From positions 1,096,522 to 1,160,521 of the forward strand of contig UYJD01000005.1 in the NCBI GenBank assembly GCA_900618795.1: a stretch of 64,000 nucleotides of DNA, written 5' to 3'. Both the position numbers and the translations under genes were made by a program. Position 1 is the first letter of the stretch. Each line of letters opens with the position of its first letter. The notes under the pieces were generated by a model. The model had not been told where the DNA came from and did not search any database. It was given only the letters and a program-made list of their open reading frames with translations. Shown here in pieces: positions 28,540-40,424 of this stretch. The stretch comes from Cyanodermella asteris (taxonomy: Eukaryota > Ascomycota > Lecanoromycetes > Ostropales > Stictidaceae).

Positions 28540-30955
28540 ATGCATTTCAATGATCCAATGTTGGCACAGGACAAGTGGAGCGCTGAAAACGTAAGTCAAC
28601 GTACGCATCGGTACCAAATGCCGCACCTTCCAATCTCCCGAACGATGTTCGAAAAGATGTGTTGGCAGTTCACCATGCTGATGGTCCCGCTTTGCTGCAG
28701 AGCACCTCGAGATCAAGCGACGAAGCTGTACAGGACCGCCGTCCCCTTGCTTATCTTCGCCTCGACGAAGGCTTGCGCTTTAGTTGCAATACACAGATCG
28801 ACCCGGCCTGGAACAATTTCATGCAATCCATCTTTGATTTGGTACAAGGAAAGGTGCTTGAATATCAGAAAGGTGGTAGTCCGGATCTCACACCACTGAA
28901 TTTATCGGAAAGTGAGTTACCAAGTGCATTCACCGCCTTGAGCCTGCCTCGGAGATCACTAACATCTTATCAGAGGCTTCGAACACAGGTAGACGAGCCC
29001 CCAAGCAAAGCCAATTGAAACGACCTGCCAAGCTCATTACCGGTCGTCTCGATGCTGTTACCACGGGCTCGGCAGCCTCGCCAGCTACGTACTCTCCTTC
29101 GCAGATTGGTAGAAGGAAAAGATCGCTAGAGGACATGGACGCCCGCGATAGAGGTGGTGACGACAACGATGAAGGAGGTAGCCATGACGGTGAAGAAGAC
29201 GATGATGAGGATCACCGGACACGGGAACACGTGCTCTTGGGCACAGACGACAAAGAACTTGGAGAGTGGTACAAGTCATGCTTCAAAGTCATTCAGCAGA
29301 CGGTTTGCAGGTGGATAGCACAAGACTGGATCAAAGTCCTGCATCCGAAGAAGCAGGCTCATTTTCCTTACAGCAACAATCCCTCGAAAAAGAACCCGGC
29401 CAAAGTCCCGGAATGGTGGCCGAAGGGCGTCGTGCACAGGGAGCCTGCACATCTGAAAAGCGACCAGCGCATGAAGCTTCTCCTGCACATAATCTACAAC
29501 CTTACCACAGTTATGCATCAGGTGTACCCCAAGCACGAGCCTTATGCCGATGACTCAGACCACCTCGAATTTCGACTTCTGAAGCAGATGGAGAAAGCTA
29601 CAGACGAGAACTCGAAGATCCAGGAGAAGCCAGTGGCTGTGAAGTGGCTGAAGAGAATATACGACGCCAAGCGTCTATCACTGCAAGCAGAACAAGGTGG
29701 TCGAGTAGGCTCCAGGATCGATCTGATAGTGCCTGACACGAGCCGAAAATCCCGGAAGAAGAATGCTCCGCGCAGACTGAAGATTGAGCCTAGTGCTGAT
29801 GATGTTTACGAGGATCATCAGCCAGGCCATCTCGACAATGGTGGCGTTGGAGAAGAATTTGGCCTGCCTTCTGACGAGGAATCCGATAGTCCCTCCGTTG
29901 GCAGTGAGGACTATGGTGGGTCAATGATTGCAGAGAATGGCGGTCTACCCACAGCCCCTGCGAGGTTTGGCGACCAAGCTGCAAATTCGCCCTCCTCGCA
30001 ATTGGGTGGAATCCAACTTGGAAGTTCGACTGGGTCTTCTGCAAGTAGGAGACCATCTGATAGTCGGCAAGGTGAGCAATTTGCTCATTCGGCAGGCTCT
30101 CATCTCAGGAATGGATATCCTTCGGCACCCAGAAATTGGGATCAGCAGCCCTCGAATGGCCAGAACATGGCCTCGATGCAACATCTAGGGCAGATGGGCC
30201 AGAGCCAAATCAGTACCAATCAGCCACATCAAAATCCGAGCTTCCAACACCAAGCCGCACCGCTTGCTCAGCGGAGTCCTCCAAATAACACTTGGCTTCA
30301 GCCTGGGCTGCCAGAGCAAGGACAATCGCTAAATCAGCATCAGCACCAGCACCAGCACAGTCAACAACTTCACAACCCGACCGAGATCCAGATGGACCCC
30401 ATGATGAGCCAGTCACGCGGCGGCCCAGGTGTGAATCTCGGGACGGGCGCACACTTGCAAGGGGAAATGTTGCCGGACCGCCCGATAGTAGGGTCTGAGG
30501 CGATGCATTGGAGCAACGCGAATGCTAGTCACGGACTATTCGCTGAACAGATGCCACTGACTTCGAGTCAAGGCCCAAACAAAGATCAGCCATGGTTGCC
30601 GTCACCACAGCAGTGGTCGCAGACAGCAGCTCCATTGGGGCACAGTTTGCCGGTCTCAACCCAGGGCTACCCTCCTAATGTCCAAGCAATGCCCGACTTC
30701 ATGGCGTCATCGGTGTCTTCCCCCGCAACAGAGCTCACTCGTAGCTTTCAAAGTATGGACGGAATGGGAGATGGTATTGTTCAGTCAGGTCACGGTCCAC
30801 AGCATCATCCGCATTTCCAGCTGCAACAACAGCAGCGCCAGCAACAGCAACTGCCACACCAACCACCACAGATGGAATACCAAATGCATCCCGGTCAGCC
30901 CGTTCAATTTTCACATTCTTACCCGCACGGCCAGCTCCATGGCCAACCCTATTGA
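28540..30955 (+). CDS. Gln/His-rich nuclear-type protein with a conserved fungal domain (DUF2841-like)
   Basis: Three exons (28540-28590, 28701-28911, 28974-30955) give 747 residues; the introns are 28591-28700 (GTAAGT...CTGCAG) and 28912-28973 (GTGAGT...TATCAG). After an acidic patch a compact domain of about 130 residues has WYKSCFKVIQQTVCRWIAQ, HPKKQAHFPYSN, WWPKGVVHREPAHLKSDQR and LLLHIIYNL. I believe this is the domain Pfam calls DUF2841, found in fungal proteins thought to be nuclear; that label is from memory. The basic stretch SRKSRKKNAPRRLKIEP resembles a nuclear localisation signal. The C-terminal half is disordered with Q/H runs (QHQHQHQHSQQ; QQQQRQQQQ), typical of transcriptional regulators. 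A regulatory role is inferred. Confidence 0.75.
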
Positions 30956-32205
30956 TGACTGTCTACGAAGCCCAAGAGAAGATACAGTCATAATGACACG
31001 ATTTCCGACGACCACAATGAGAAGCAATGCAGTTTACGGTGTACGACTTCATGAAGGAGACTATGTCTTGTCCTGTCTGGTGGCGTGTCTTAATTTTCGG
31101 CATTGCATTGCATCACTTTCTTTGTATTCATCGCCGCATTCATATATCAAAAGGCATTGCGGTGTTGCGTTACCTGTTTGCATCCGAGAGGACCGACGAG
31201 ATGTTTGACGGACTGAGCTGAACGAGCTCGAGGATTTTGTGTTATAGCATTCTGATTACCTTGAGGATCGTGGAATGTGTGACGGGCTGTTGTAGTAAGC
31301 TTTCAGTTTGCCATATGCAACTCTTCCTTGATATGGAAGATCAAGCTCGGGCGCAACGCCTGAATGATGTATCGAATGAATGAATCAATCAATCAAGAGA
31401 GTGTAGGTCATAATCGGCACTTATAGCAGTACATACTGACGGCTCCTGGTGATCATCTTCGATGATGTTTTGTACAGAGTCGGTTCCGTACAGTTTCTTG
31501 ATGCTACCGTATCTAGGTAGATCACAAGATATACGGCACCGAACATGTTCAACGCGGTCCTCGCATGTAGTTCTTCTCGAAAGGAGAAGATGTTGCCAAG
31601 TATCGGAAGTCAGTCGGCAAACCTGCCTCGAACTGCTCCGTGCCGGCTAAATTCACCCCTTGGGAGAAGCTGGACAGATCGTCAATTTCCCACCACACTG
31701 TCTTACCCACTCTACAATAAAGAGGTGATTGCCCGAGAGCTCAAACAAGGACAGTCTCCACAAGACATCTGAGAGCATGCGGCAGCCGTCGAGTAATCGA
31801 GGCCCTCGATCGGGACCTCTCCGCTACTTTCCCGGCATAGGACCGGCGTGTGCTTGCGGTAGAGGGGAACCTGACAAGCCCCCACCTCCGCCGTCGGGAT
31901 AGATACCGGAACTCTTGATCAATGGAGGTCCCTATCAGCCTGCGCAACGGCATTTAGTCAGTCCTGTCTGTACATCTTTTACCGTTCCACATTCCTCATC
32001 TTGCGTCTGCTCTTGTCCGAGTTCCGATCGAGCGCCCTTTCTGTCCCTGATATCACTCCTGTTCAGAATTGTGTCCAAGCCCGACAACCGGAATACGTTC
32101 ACAGACCAGATTGACCCCGAACAAGCCTTTCCCTTTCCCTTTCCCTTTGCATCTTGATATCTCTTCATCCGGTCTGAGACTGTATCTCCTTTCCCGATTT
32201 CAAGA
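30956..32205. other. Intergenic, no gene seen
   Basis: 1.25 kb. Short frames only. Near its end there is a triple CCCTTT repeat (CCCTTTCCCTTTCCCTTT, about 32,132-32,149), 60 bp before the dehydrogenase ATG; pyrimidine-rich tracts like this are common in fungal leaders. Confidence 0.5.
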
Positions 32206-33019
32206 ATGGGCATCTCAATCGAAGACGCGGCGCAACCGCGCACCCCGCGGCCCGTCCCGGACACGCCCACCAACGTCCTCGCCCAACTCTCCATGTCCGG
32301 CAAGACGACGATCGTGACCGGCGCCGCCGACGGCCTGGGCCTGAGCATCGCGACCGGCATAGCCGAGGCCGGCGGCAACGTCGCCCTCTGGTACAACAGC
32401 AACCCGGCCGCCGAGACGCGGGCCCTCGAGCTCGCGGCCCGACACGGCATCGTCGCGAAGGCGTACAAGTGCAACGTCACCGACTACGACGCTCGAGCGC
32501 ACGCTCGCCGACTTTGGCGGGCAGGTGGACGTCTTCGTCGCCAACGCGGGCATGCCGATTTCGAAGCCGCTGATCGACATGACGCTGGAGGAGTATCGGA
32601 CGCTGCAGAGCGTCAACGTCGACGGCGTGGTCTACTGTGCCAAGGCGGTGGGGCGCCATTTCAAGGCTCGCGGATCGGGCAATTTGATCATCACGTCGAG
32701 CATGTCCGGGCACATTGTCAATGTGCCGGTGGACCAGCCAGTGTACAATGCGGGGAAAGCGTTCGTGACGCACTTGGGGAAGAGTCTGGCGCTCGAGTGG
32801 AGGGATTTTGCGAGGGTGAACGTGGTGTCTCCGGGATTCTTCGATACGAAGATGGGGGCGAGCGATGCAGCAAGGAACGAGGCGTATCGGATGGCGGTTT
32901 TGGGTAGGCAGGGGCATGTCAAGGAAATCAAGGGAGTTTTCTTGTATCTGGCGAGCGATGCCAGTAGCTTTACGACGGGGGCGGATATTGTTGTGGATGG
33001 AGGGTACGTGTTACCCTGA
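32206..33019 (+). CDS. Short-chain dehydrogenase/reductase (mannitol/sorbose reductase-like), frame broken once
   Basis: NAD(P)-dependent SDR, closest in style to fungal mannitol 2-dehydrogenase, L-xylulose reductase and Sou1. The N-terminal frame (from ATG 32206) has the cofactor loop TGAADGLGLSIA; the C-terminal frame carries VANAG, the catalytic Ser in IITSSMSG, Tyr/Lys in YNAGK, and ends in DIVVDGGYVLP. The two parts are in different frames, meeting at about 32,491 where CNVTDYDA should run into LERTLADFGG. No GT-AG intron fits, and a two-base loss in a GC-rich run explains it. All catalytic parts are otherwise present, so this is either a young lesion or an assembly error. Convergent with the next gene. 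Confidence 0.8.
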
Positions 33020-33407
33020 AGAAAGAATGATGAGGTGATGGGGTGGTCATACTCGACTCCGCTTGAGCGTATCGTTGGACTTGCGAATAATCTAACCAGG
33101 GCATTCATCTGCCATGGGCATTGCAGAGGCATCGAGATGTGACAGAACCGACGATCACGTTTGAAAAGTCGACCATCCAAATTAGCATTGTGAAATTTTC
33201 ATTGCTTCTCAACCATATTCATGTATTGCATACATGCTAAAGTTCGAATTCCAGTAGTGAGTGTGCCAGAAAATCAAGGCAGTGTTGGCCCCATCCAATC
33301 GTAACTCTCATCAATTCCGCTTTCAAACCCCAGGCGGATGCCTTTTTGCTGCCAGAACACCGCCCACTTTAGTTTCATACAAGTATTCAATACATTACTC
33401 GTTCTCA
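33020..33407. other. Convergent intergenic region
   Basis: 388 bp between the 3' ends of the dehydrogenase and the membrane protein. No gene; AT-richer than its flanks. Confidence 0.5.
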
Positions 33408-35183
33408 TCAATCAGCTTCCTCCATCTTACCACCTCCCGCGTCCGCGACGTCGTCGACCCGATTCCTCGTCTCCGCCGCTCGCCTTTTGCCATCTCCACC
33501 AACCCTCCCCCGTTCTTCCCCCTCATCACCGCTCTCCGCCGTAATCTCGCTCGGAAAGCTCCTCACCAACGGACTCGGGACCGGCGACGCCAACATCGGG
33601 CTCCCCGGCACCAACGGGCTTCCGACCATCGGGCTCCCGGACGCAGCCCTGCCCCGACTCGCACCGCGACTCCCGGGCCTGCTGACGCTCGCGCCGATGC
33701 TCCGCGCCCTCGCACCCCGCACCCTGTCCACGCTGGCGCGGACGACGACACCGACGGGGACGCCGACCATCTCCATCGGCGCCGCGGTGACGACCGTCCC
33801 CGGCGTCGCTCCAGGGGCCGGCTCCGGGCTGGTCACCCGGAACAGCGGGTGGATCTGGGACTGTGCTTCGGGGACGTTGGCCGGCATGCTTCGGAGGTGC
33901 GTGAACGAGTCGACGCTCGCGTGGCTGGACAGGGAGCTCTGTCTTGCGAACGAGGGGCGAGGGGGTGGGACGGCGGCGAGGGCGGAGTGCAGGGAGTCGA
34001 AGGATGCAGGGGAAGATAGCTGTTGAGCGATGGGTGGGGGTGCGTGGAGCGAGGACTGTGAGGATGCGGAATGGAGAGCTTTGATCGGATCGGTAGGGAG
34101 CTGGATTGTGGGTGATGGGGGTAGGTCGGCGGTGTCGCATGGCATCGGCGGCGGCATCGAGTGCGGTGTCGCCGTGCCCGAGTCGCCACCCGACGGCGAA
34201 GGAAGCGGAAACGGCCCTTCTAGCGGTTTTGCGGGCGAGACCGGGCGAGATCCGGGAATCGGTGGCAGGCGCGATGTTTGGGCCCGTGCCGAGTTGGGCC
34301 GCATGTGGATTGAAAGTCCTGTGTGTGGGTGCATGGCTTGCCGCATCTCCGTCGGCACGCTTGATGTGTCCCAAGTGTCGAAGGCGGATTCGCCAGAGGG
34401 TCGGGGCGAGGGCGTATCTCGGCCGGACGAGGTCACGGACATGCTTCGGCGGGTTGAGAATGAGATGCGCAAGGGTCGGCCGGGGATAGTGGTAAAGGAG
34501 TGTAGAGACATGATGGAGTTGGAAGTTGGGGACCGGCAGGAGGTACCGTGGGGTGAGAAGGGATTTAGTTTGCTTATGGAGACTTTGGAGCTATTGTATA
34601 TTGAATGCGAGAGAAAAGGTTGTGCTGTGGGCGTACTGATCATCTGTGATCGTCGACGATTTTTGCTCTTGTTTGACTGGGGGAAGACGAGGTATAGTGT
34701 TGCAGCTTCGGATAGCATTGATAGTGTCCAGGACACAATCAAGGCTGTCGAATAGCGTACTGTTGTCTGGTCGACGTCAAAGGCCGGGCTGTTCACATCG
34801 GTCCGTGTCCAACATATCGATATCACAGTTAGGACCTGACCAATGCCTGCGATTGTGGCAGTCACCGCAACATCTCTTTTCCTCTGCCCCTTAGTCTTGT
34901 TGAAGATTCCCGCGAATCCATCTCGTCGTCTCCTTTCCCGCCAAGTAAGCCACGTCAATGCTGCTATCGTGGCGAGCTGGATTACCAGCGTTATGATGCT
35001 AACTGTCCGAGGTGCCACCAAGGCATCCGACAGTCTTGTAGACAGAAGAATCAGGAATACAGCATTCAGCAATGCCAAAGTGGACGATACGCCAGTGGCG
35101 ACGAGGAGTCCATGTCCAGCATTGCTTCGTTGCCTGATGAGCGTCACGGGCGTGAGATACGTACTCGAGCTGATCTCGGTCAT
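33408..35183 (-). CDS. Four-helix membrane protein with a long disordered tail
   Basis: Single-exon, 591 residues. The N-terminal 170 residues hold four hydrophobic segments (about GLLVATGVSSTLALLNAVFL, TVSIITLVIQLATIAALTWL, VAVTATIAGIGQVLTVISI, and STALIVSWTLSMLSEAATLYL), with basic loops between. The remaining 420 residues are Ser/Pro-rich and low-complexity, probably a cytoplasmic, phosphorylatable tail. No family recognised; the layout resembles fungal four-TM proteins with regulatory tails. The 3' half is very GC-rich, which opens long spurious frames on the other strand. The real frame is chosen because its helices and Ser/Pro-rich composition are coherent. Confidence 0.65.
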   Translation of the reverse strand: MTEISSSTYLTPVTLIRQRSNAGHGLLVATGVSSTLALLNAVFLILLSTRLSDALVAPRTVSIITLVIQLATIAALTWLTWRERRRRDGFAGIFNKTKGQRKRDVAVTATIAGIGQVLTVISICWTRTDVNSPAFDVDQTTVRYSTALIVSWTLSMLSEAATLYLVFPQSNKSKNRRRSQMISTPTAQPFLSHSIYNSSKVSISKLNPFSPHGTSCRSPTSNSIMSLHSFTTIPGRPLRISFSTRRSMSVTSSGRDTPSPRPSGESAFDTWDTSSVPTEMRQAMHPHTGLSIHMRPNSARAQTSRLPPIPGSRPVSPAKPLEGPFPLPSPSGGDSGTATPHSMPPPMPCDTADLPPSPTIQLPTDPIKALHSASSQSSLHAPPPIAQQLSSPASFDSLHSALAAVPPPRPSFARQSSLSSHASVDSFTHLRSMPANVPEAQSQIHPLFRVTSPEPAPGATPGTVVTAAPMEMVGVPVGVVVRASVDRVRGARARSIGASVSRPGSRGASRGRAASGSPMVGSPLVPGSPMLASPVPSPLVRSFPSEITAESGDEGEERGRVGGDGKRRAAETRNRVDDVADAGGGKMEEAD

Positions 35184-37264
35184 CGCAGCACCGACTGGCT
35201 GGGTGGTGTGTTCGTGCTCAGACAGTCTGAAGGTTGTCTCACACTTCGAGAAAGCGAGATTCGACGGCTGTGAGAACTATCAGAGCACAAGAGCGGTGAA
35301 GAGATATAGGATGCTCGATTTGTCCTTCGAAAAGACGGCTACTGCTAGTGGGAACGGCCGGCTGCAGTGAGAAGGCGTAAGGTTGTTTGTCCTTCATGAG
35401 CGGAGACGAAGCAAACTGTTGTAGCAGCCAAGTGTAGATTGTTTTTGTGAGAGAATGTCTGATAGAATATGGCTTCAAAAGTTCGAGTGTTGTTTCTGTC
35501 TGGCGATGCACACGCGCCGGCAGATGCCCTCGTTTAGCGAAAAAGGTACTCCCAGGCCTGATCGAGACAGCACCATGGGTCGGACGCTGCGCAGCTAGGT
35601 TTCTGAGAGGTCCTACCGATCCGCGGGGTAACGTGAGATGCAGGAACCCGGTGCCAGTCACCAAGCGGGGATGCAGGAGAGACTTATTTGTGTTTTGCTG
35701 ATAGTAGGATTTGATTTCATATATACTGTGGGCTGATTGTCGGACAATCACTCGGTGAAACGCTCGAGGAGAAGAAATCGGCGTAGACACGGGAGATGGA
35801 TTCGCGTAGTACAATAACGACAAGACCAGTTGAAGCAGAAGAGGGCGCACGCCGGATATCAATTGGAAGCTAGAAAAGGTGGTTGAACAGACAAGGACAT
35901 ATCCACCCAAGATTGGGTATTGCAGGGCAGAACCCAGAGTAAAAGAACATTTGAGGTGCTCTCTCGACCACATTCAGAAGAAGAACGCACGCACGGCATG
36001 ACGAGGAAGTTGCACCGAAAATACAAAGCAAAGGCCTGAGCCACGCGTTTCGTGACCGGGATGATCGCGAAAGGATCGCGTTTGGGTCCGAAGTTGGCCG
36101 GGTCCGGAGACCGCACAAAACAGGGCCTTGGACGGCATATCTACATGGGACAATCTTGGTAGACGCAACAAGGTTCAACGCTGCCGCGCTCAGGGAAGTC
36201 AAACGAGAGATAAAGCTGACTGGATGGGGCAGTCGAGTGTTGACAAGACTGTGCCTGGCTGAGACTGCGCGCTCAGGCTCGGGCTGCACGCTTCGACGCC
36301 CGTGCGAGCGGCTGGATTGAGTGAGGCGCTGGGATGCGGCTTATTGGTCAGGTCGAGCTGCATCGGCTATGTGTAACTTGAGGAATATGAGCTGATGACT
36401 TGAATTATAGTGAAGCATTGATCATGCGGCTCGCGATCGTTGTGAAGTGCTGACAGGGTCGACGTGATCGAGGAGAACAAAGTTGACTACAAATCAAGGT
36501 CAGCGAGATCAAAGACACGAACAGCCCATCTGAACGAGGGGCGAGTAAAATTGCAGGGCAAGGTTGGTGGTGGGCAGAGATAGTGGGTTAGGGTGAGCTG
36601 ACAGTCGGTACTGTGCCGTCGCCATCTCACAGCCGGAGTCAGCTCCAAGCGACTTACCTGTTCGAATTGTTCTTCACCTTTTCCATCCTCCTTCTTCATC
36701 GAGTGCCGTGTCTTGGACTCTTCTTGCAGGAGTCGGAGCAGGAGCTGCATCCGCCCAGTTCCACCAGGAGCACCAAACGCCCTTCACCAATCAGCGACTC
36801 GCTCGAGCAGCTTGCGAGGACGTCACTGCGGAGAAACTGGTTCTGTCTGTTTACTGGCAGCATCTGGCGTATTCAGGCTATAACGACCCTTCAACGTTCT
36901 GAGTCCTTCAGCTGGCCTGAGCATTGCGCCCGGCTTATCATCCTACATCGTGCACGGCTGAAGCTCAACGCCTTGCTCACATGGTGTGTGACAAGTCTGT
37001 GATGAGAATCGAATTCAGATGATACTACGTGGTTGCTCTGCTAGATGAACCATTTCGAAAAGGCTCGACTGTCTGTTTTGACCTGCTGAACGCTCTCCCA
37101 AAGCCTCAAGCTCAACCTGATTATTTGCTCGCCAGGCAGCCTGCTCAAAGTTGTGCTTTGAGTGAGCCTCAACATCACGCCCGTTCGTGAATATACGCTG
37201 CCTCTTGGTTTTCTGCCGTTCCCCACATGGTGCGGCTATAGCGGCTAACCAGTCAGCCATCGCC
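35184..37264. other. Intergenic, no convincing gene
   Basis: About 2.1 kb. A 244-codon minus-strand frame (35,239-35,973) has no domain and lies over the leader of the membrane protein. A 64-codon frame at 36,708-36,902 begins with a signal-like run (LLAGVGAGAASA) but has no other support. Both were left uncalled. Confidence 0.45.
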
Positions 37265-38002
37265 ATGACTGTCTTTCGACGCTATAGAACCGAGACTCTT
37301 TGGTCCCAGAATGTATTTTCTAGACCGTTACCTGAGGCTGTTGTCTACGATCTGTCGGTGCAAGACATAGCAAGGATCATTCTTCCGGCCGCCTCAACCT
37401 GGACGAGTGGAGCTCATTGGCACGAAGCTCACACCGAGTTTTTGAAAATTGAAGCCGGAGCTGCTCATGTAGTCCTGGGTAACGATATCTTGCCAGCGGT
37501 GAAGCCTTCGGATGGCATCGTGACGGTCCCACGAGGTACCATCCACGAGTGGCGTCGCAGCGAAACCGAATGTTTGGATGTAGGTCTGGTGGTGGCAGAA
37601 TGGACTGATCCAGAGGATGGACTCAAAGAAATCTTCTTCCGCGACCTCAACGGCTCGGTCCTCGATCACGCTCGCTGGAACAATGGTAAAGATCCCGAAC
37701 TCAAAACATGGGCAGTGTTGAAGTCTGGTTTGGAACTGGAACTGAGGCTTTTGTTTTTGAAAATGGACAACTACCCTGTGTTGATTGCCCCCGGTTGGCC
37801 GATGCTATGGCACCGGATTGTCACTTTTGCGGCTCTGTATTGGGCGGTCTTCTACGCAGGGCTCTTCCGTGACTTCATGGGCCGCTCTCGGGTGACTCCG
37901 GGTCCTCATCTGGAATATGTACCAGAAAGGCTGCTCGAGGACGACGTCTCGAGACCGTCTACCTCGGATTGGCGAAGACAGAGGAAGCAAGAGAGTGCTT
38001 GA
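37265..38002 (+). CDS. Cupin-fold protein with a C-terminal membrane segment
   Basis: 245-residue protein. The cupin core has the metal-type motif HWHEAHTEFLKIEAG near residues 45-60 and the second motif VPRGTIHEWRRSE, giving the His/His/Glu/His set of RmlC-like cupins. A hydrophobic stretch near residues 180-200 (IVTFAALYWAVFYAGLF) could anchor it in a membrane. Fungal proteins of this plan are often found beside secondary-metabolism genes, but none is next to it here. ATG 37265 is the first Met that gives a complete cupin N-terminus; the frame is open upstream to 37187. Reaction unknown. Confidence 0.75.
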   Translation: MTVFRRYRTETLWSQNVFSRPLPEAVVYDLSVQDIARIILPAASTWTSGAHWHEAHTEFLKIEAGAAHVVLGNDILPAVKPSDGIVTVPRGTIHEWRRSETECLDVGLVVAEWTDPEDGLKEIFFRDLNGSVLDHARWNNGKDPELKTWAVLKSGLELELRLLFLKMDNYPVLIAPGWPMLWHRIVTFAALYWAVFYAGLFRDFMGRSRVTPGPHLEYVPERLLEDDVSRPSTSDWRRQRKQESA

Positions 38003-38882
38003 GGCCTTCCCGGAGTGACAAATCATCATAGCAGTACTATATAACGGCGTAGACATTGTCCAAGGTTGGTGGCGGCCGTAAGCCATCGATATAGAGTTTC
38101 AGAGGGCACCGCCGAGTGTGTACATTGTGGATTCGGTCCAGCTTCAGTCGCCATTCTTGCAGCTACGCTGCATCTGAATCAATAGCATAAACATTCACCA
38201 ATTAAGCGCAATCGTCGCTGGGTTCAAGCTGCTTTTGCCTTGATCTAGTCGGTGGACTCGTTGGTGGGCAACTCGATTATTGTGCATCGAATGCAGCCAC
38301 GCCCTCCGCAGAACTGACCTCCTGCCGCATCGGCGCAACAAACACTATAGTCTACTTGCGTGATTCTTTTGCTCAGCGCTCAACACTCATCGCAAACTGC
38401 TGCCGTAGAGCCAGCGCCGAGAGGCAAGGGCAGAAAGAGCTAGTTCCCCACGTTCCCCGCATTGCGGTCCACGACCGTTAGACAGGTGCTTGCATTTCTG
38501 GCAAAGATCAGCCTCGAGCCAATGACTGCAATGCGCAGCGAGCACAAAGCTCTTCGCGAAGCTCGACGAAACCGGACCACACACTATCTACCCCGCGAAA
38601 ATGGAGCTGCGTTATGTGACAAAATGGAGGCGAGTTCGGTGGACCGGCCAGTGACAAGGATCAATGCTCCTGGATTCAGCACGACGGTGGAGTACATCAC
38701 GAAATCAGCTGCCCATATTCGAGAGGCTAAGTTTTTAGGCCCGGTATGACGATGACGATCGTACAGACAAAAGCGCGCTTCATGGACAACTCTATTTCTG
38801 TCTGGCTTTCAGGATCTCAACGGTCAGACTATTGTTTTGTCCCATCTCCAGTCTCACCATATGGTTCCCGTGTCCTTTTAAG
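38003..38882. other. Intergenic, no gene seen
   Basis: 880 bp between the cupin and the esterase. Only short frames. Confidence 0.5.
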
Positions 38883-40424
38883 ATGTATTCAACATTGTCA
38901 GGCCTTGCGTTTGCGTTGTTTTCGCTGTCCCTCGTCTCTTCTCTGCCTTCTGAATCAGACCAATTGACCGTTCAAACATGGTCCGGCAAAGTGCATGGGA
39001 AAGTTGATGATGCAGCACCGAATGTGAGGCAGTTTCTGGGTATCCCCTATGCACAACCGCCTCTCGGAGACCTACGATTTGCGCCTCCGGAGCCACTACC
39101 GAAGACGGCAAGTTCAAGGTCACTCGAGACTACGAACCTACCACCGAGCTGTCTCCAATATCTTAGCACCGGCCCTTCGGTCTATACGCGCAATGTTCTC
39201 GAGTTCAATTTACAGGGCCTCAACAAGACTGGAAGCATCAGTGAGGATTGCCTGACACTGTCTGTATGGACGCCAACCCTCGCCACAGACACGACTCAAG
39301 GCTGCGATCCCACGGGCAAAACCCTACTCCCCGTTCTAGTCTTCATATACGGTGGCGGTTTCTCGACCGGTGGTCAAGACGTCCCCTATCAGATTCCCGC
39401 ACAGTGGGTGCAGCGGACAGGCGACCATATCGTGGTATCCTTCAATTACCGCCTCGGCTTCTTCGGGTACCCGAATGCCGCTAGGCTGAAGCCCGAGGAG
39501 CAGAACGCTGGCTTACTGGATCAGCGAGCTGCTGTGCAATGGGTTCACGACAACATTGCCGCCTTTGGGGGAGACCCGAACCGCATGGTACTCTGGGGCC
39601 AGAGCGCTGGGTCCGAGTCAGTCGACTTGTACGGCTTTGCATACCCCCAAAATCCGCTCGTTAGTGGCCTGATCATGGATTCTGGCACAGCACAAGGCCT
39701 ATCTGTGTCTGACGCCGCGAGCGCCGACCACAGCAAATTCCACTATGTTGCGTCTCAACTCGGATGTGGCAACGCGACCGATTCCACGGCCGAGCTCGCA
39801 TGTGTGAGGAAGCTAGATGGCACAGCCATTGAATCCTTCATTTCGAAAAACTCGAGCCTGACATGGCGTCCGATCGCCAATAACATCACGGTCTTCACCA
39901 ACAACACCCAACGCGCGCTTGACGGCCATATCGCCAAGATCCCCGCAATCATTGGCACGAATAGCGAAGACGGCGTTCCCTTCGCGACCTATAGTCCCAA
40001 CGGGCCAAACAAGACCGCAGCACTAAACGCCGGTCTGGCCACCTTCTTTTGCCCCGCAACTCAGACGACCCGACTCCGACTTGCGGGAGGCTTCACCACA
40101 TATCGTTACTACTACGGTGGCAACTTTTCGAACATCAGCCCCGCGCCGTGGCTGGGCGCATACCATTCAAGTGAGCTGCCTTTGCTTATGGGTACCTATG
40201 GCGACTTCAGAGGCCCTAGCACGCAGCTGGAGACTCAGACGAGTGATGTGTTTCAAGATTCGTATGTGGCGTTTGCAAAGGGTGAGCTTGCGAGTACGGG
40301 GTGGAAGGAGTACGAGACCATCGGCGAAGCGACGGTCAGGAACTTTGGGAACGGGACTGCGGTCAAGGATATCAGTGTTGGCTGGCTTGAGGCACGGTGC
40401 AATGGTGCAAGGGCCATCACTTGA
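38883..40424 (+). CDS. Secreted type-B carboxylesterase
   Basis: 513-residue carboxylesterase/lipase of the type-B (cholinesterase-like) fold, intronless. There is a signal peptide (MYSTLSGLAFALFSLSLVSS), the family opening GIPYAQPPLGDLRF, the oxyanion YGGGF, the nucleophile GQSAGS and the acid in GTNSEDG; the His is in AYHSSELPLL. Several N-glycosylation sequons are present (NKT, NSS, NIT, NFS). Type-B enzymes cleave broad carboxylic esters outside the cell. ATG 38883 gives the signal peptide directly; the frame opens 17 codons earlier (38832) but those add a poor N-terminus. Substrate not deducible. Confidence 0.92.
   Translation: MYSTLSGLAFALFSLSLVSSLPSESDQLTVQTWSGKVHGKVDDAAPNVRQFLGIPYAQPPLGDLRFAPPEPLPKTASSRSLETTNLPPSCLQYLSTGPSVYTRNVLEFNLQGLNKTGSISEDCLTLSVWTPTLATDTTQGCDPTGKTLLPVLVFIYGGGFSTGGQDVPYQIPAQWVQRTGDHIVVSFNYRLGFFGYPNAARLKPEEQNAGLLDQRAAVQWVHDNIAAFGGDPNRMVLWGQSAGSESVDLYGFAYPQNPLVSGLIMDSGTAQGLSVSDAASADHSKFHYVASQLGCGNATDSTAELACVRKLDGTAIESFISKNSSLTWRPIANNITVFTNNTQRALDGHIAKIPAIIGTNSEDGVPFATYSPNGPNKTAALNAGLATFFCPATQTTRLRLAGGFTTYRYYYGGNFSNISPAPWLGAYHSSELPLLMGTYGDFRGPSTQLETQTSDVFQDSYVAFAKGELASTGWKEYETIGEATVRNFGNGTAVKDISVGWLEARCNGARAIT

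Noticed and set aside
34030-34755. Long plus-strand frame opposite the four-helix membrane protein
   Set aside because: It is antisense to a GC-rich coding region, lacks any domain, and such regions open long spurious frames.
35239-35973. 244-codon minus-strand frame
   Set aside because: No domain, odd composition, and it lies over the upstream region of the membrane protein gene.
36708-36902. Small secreted protein candidate
   Set aside because: Only the first 15 residues look like a signal peptide; the rest is not cysteine-rich and ends in no recognisable domain.
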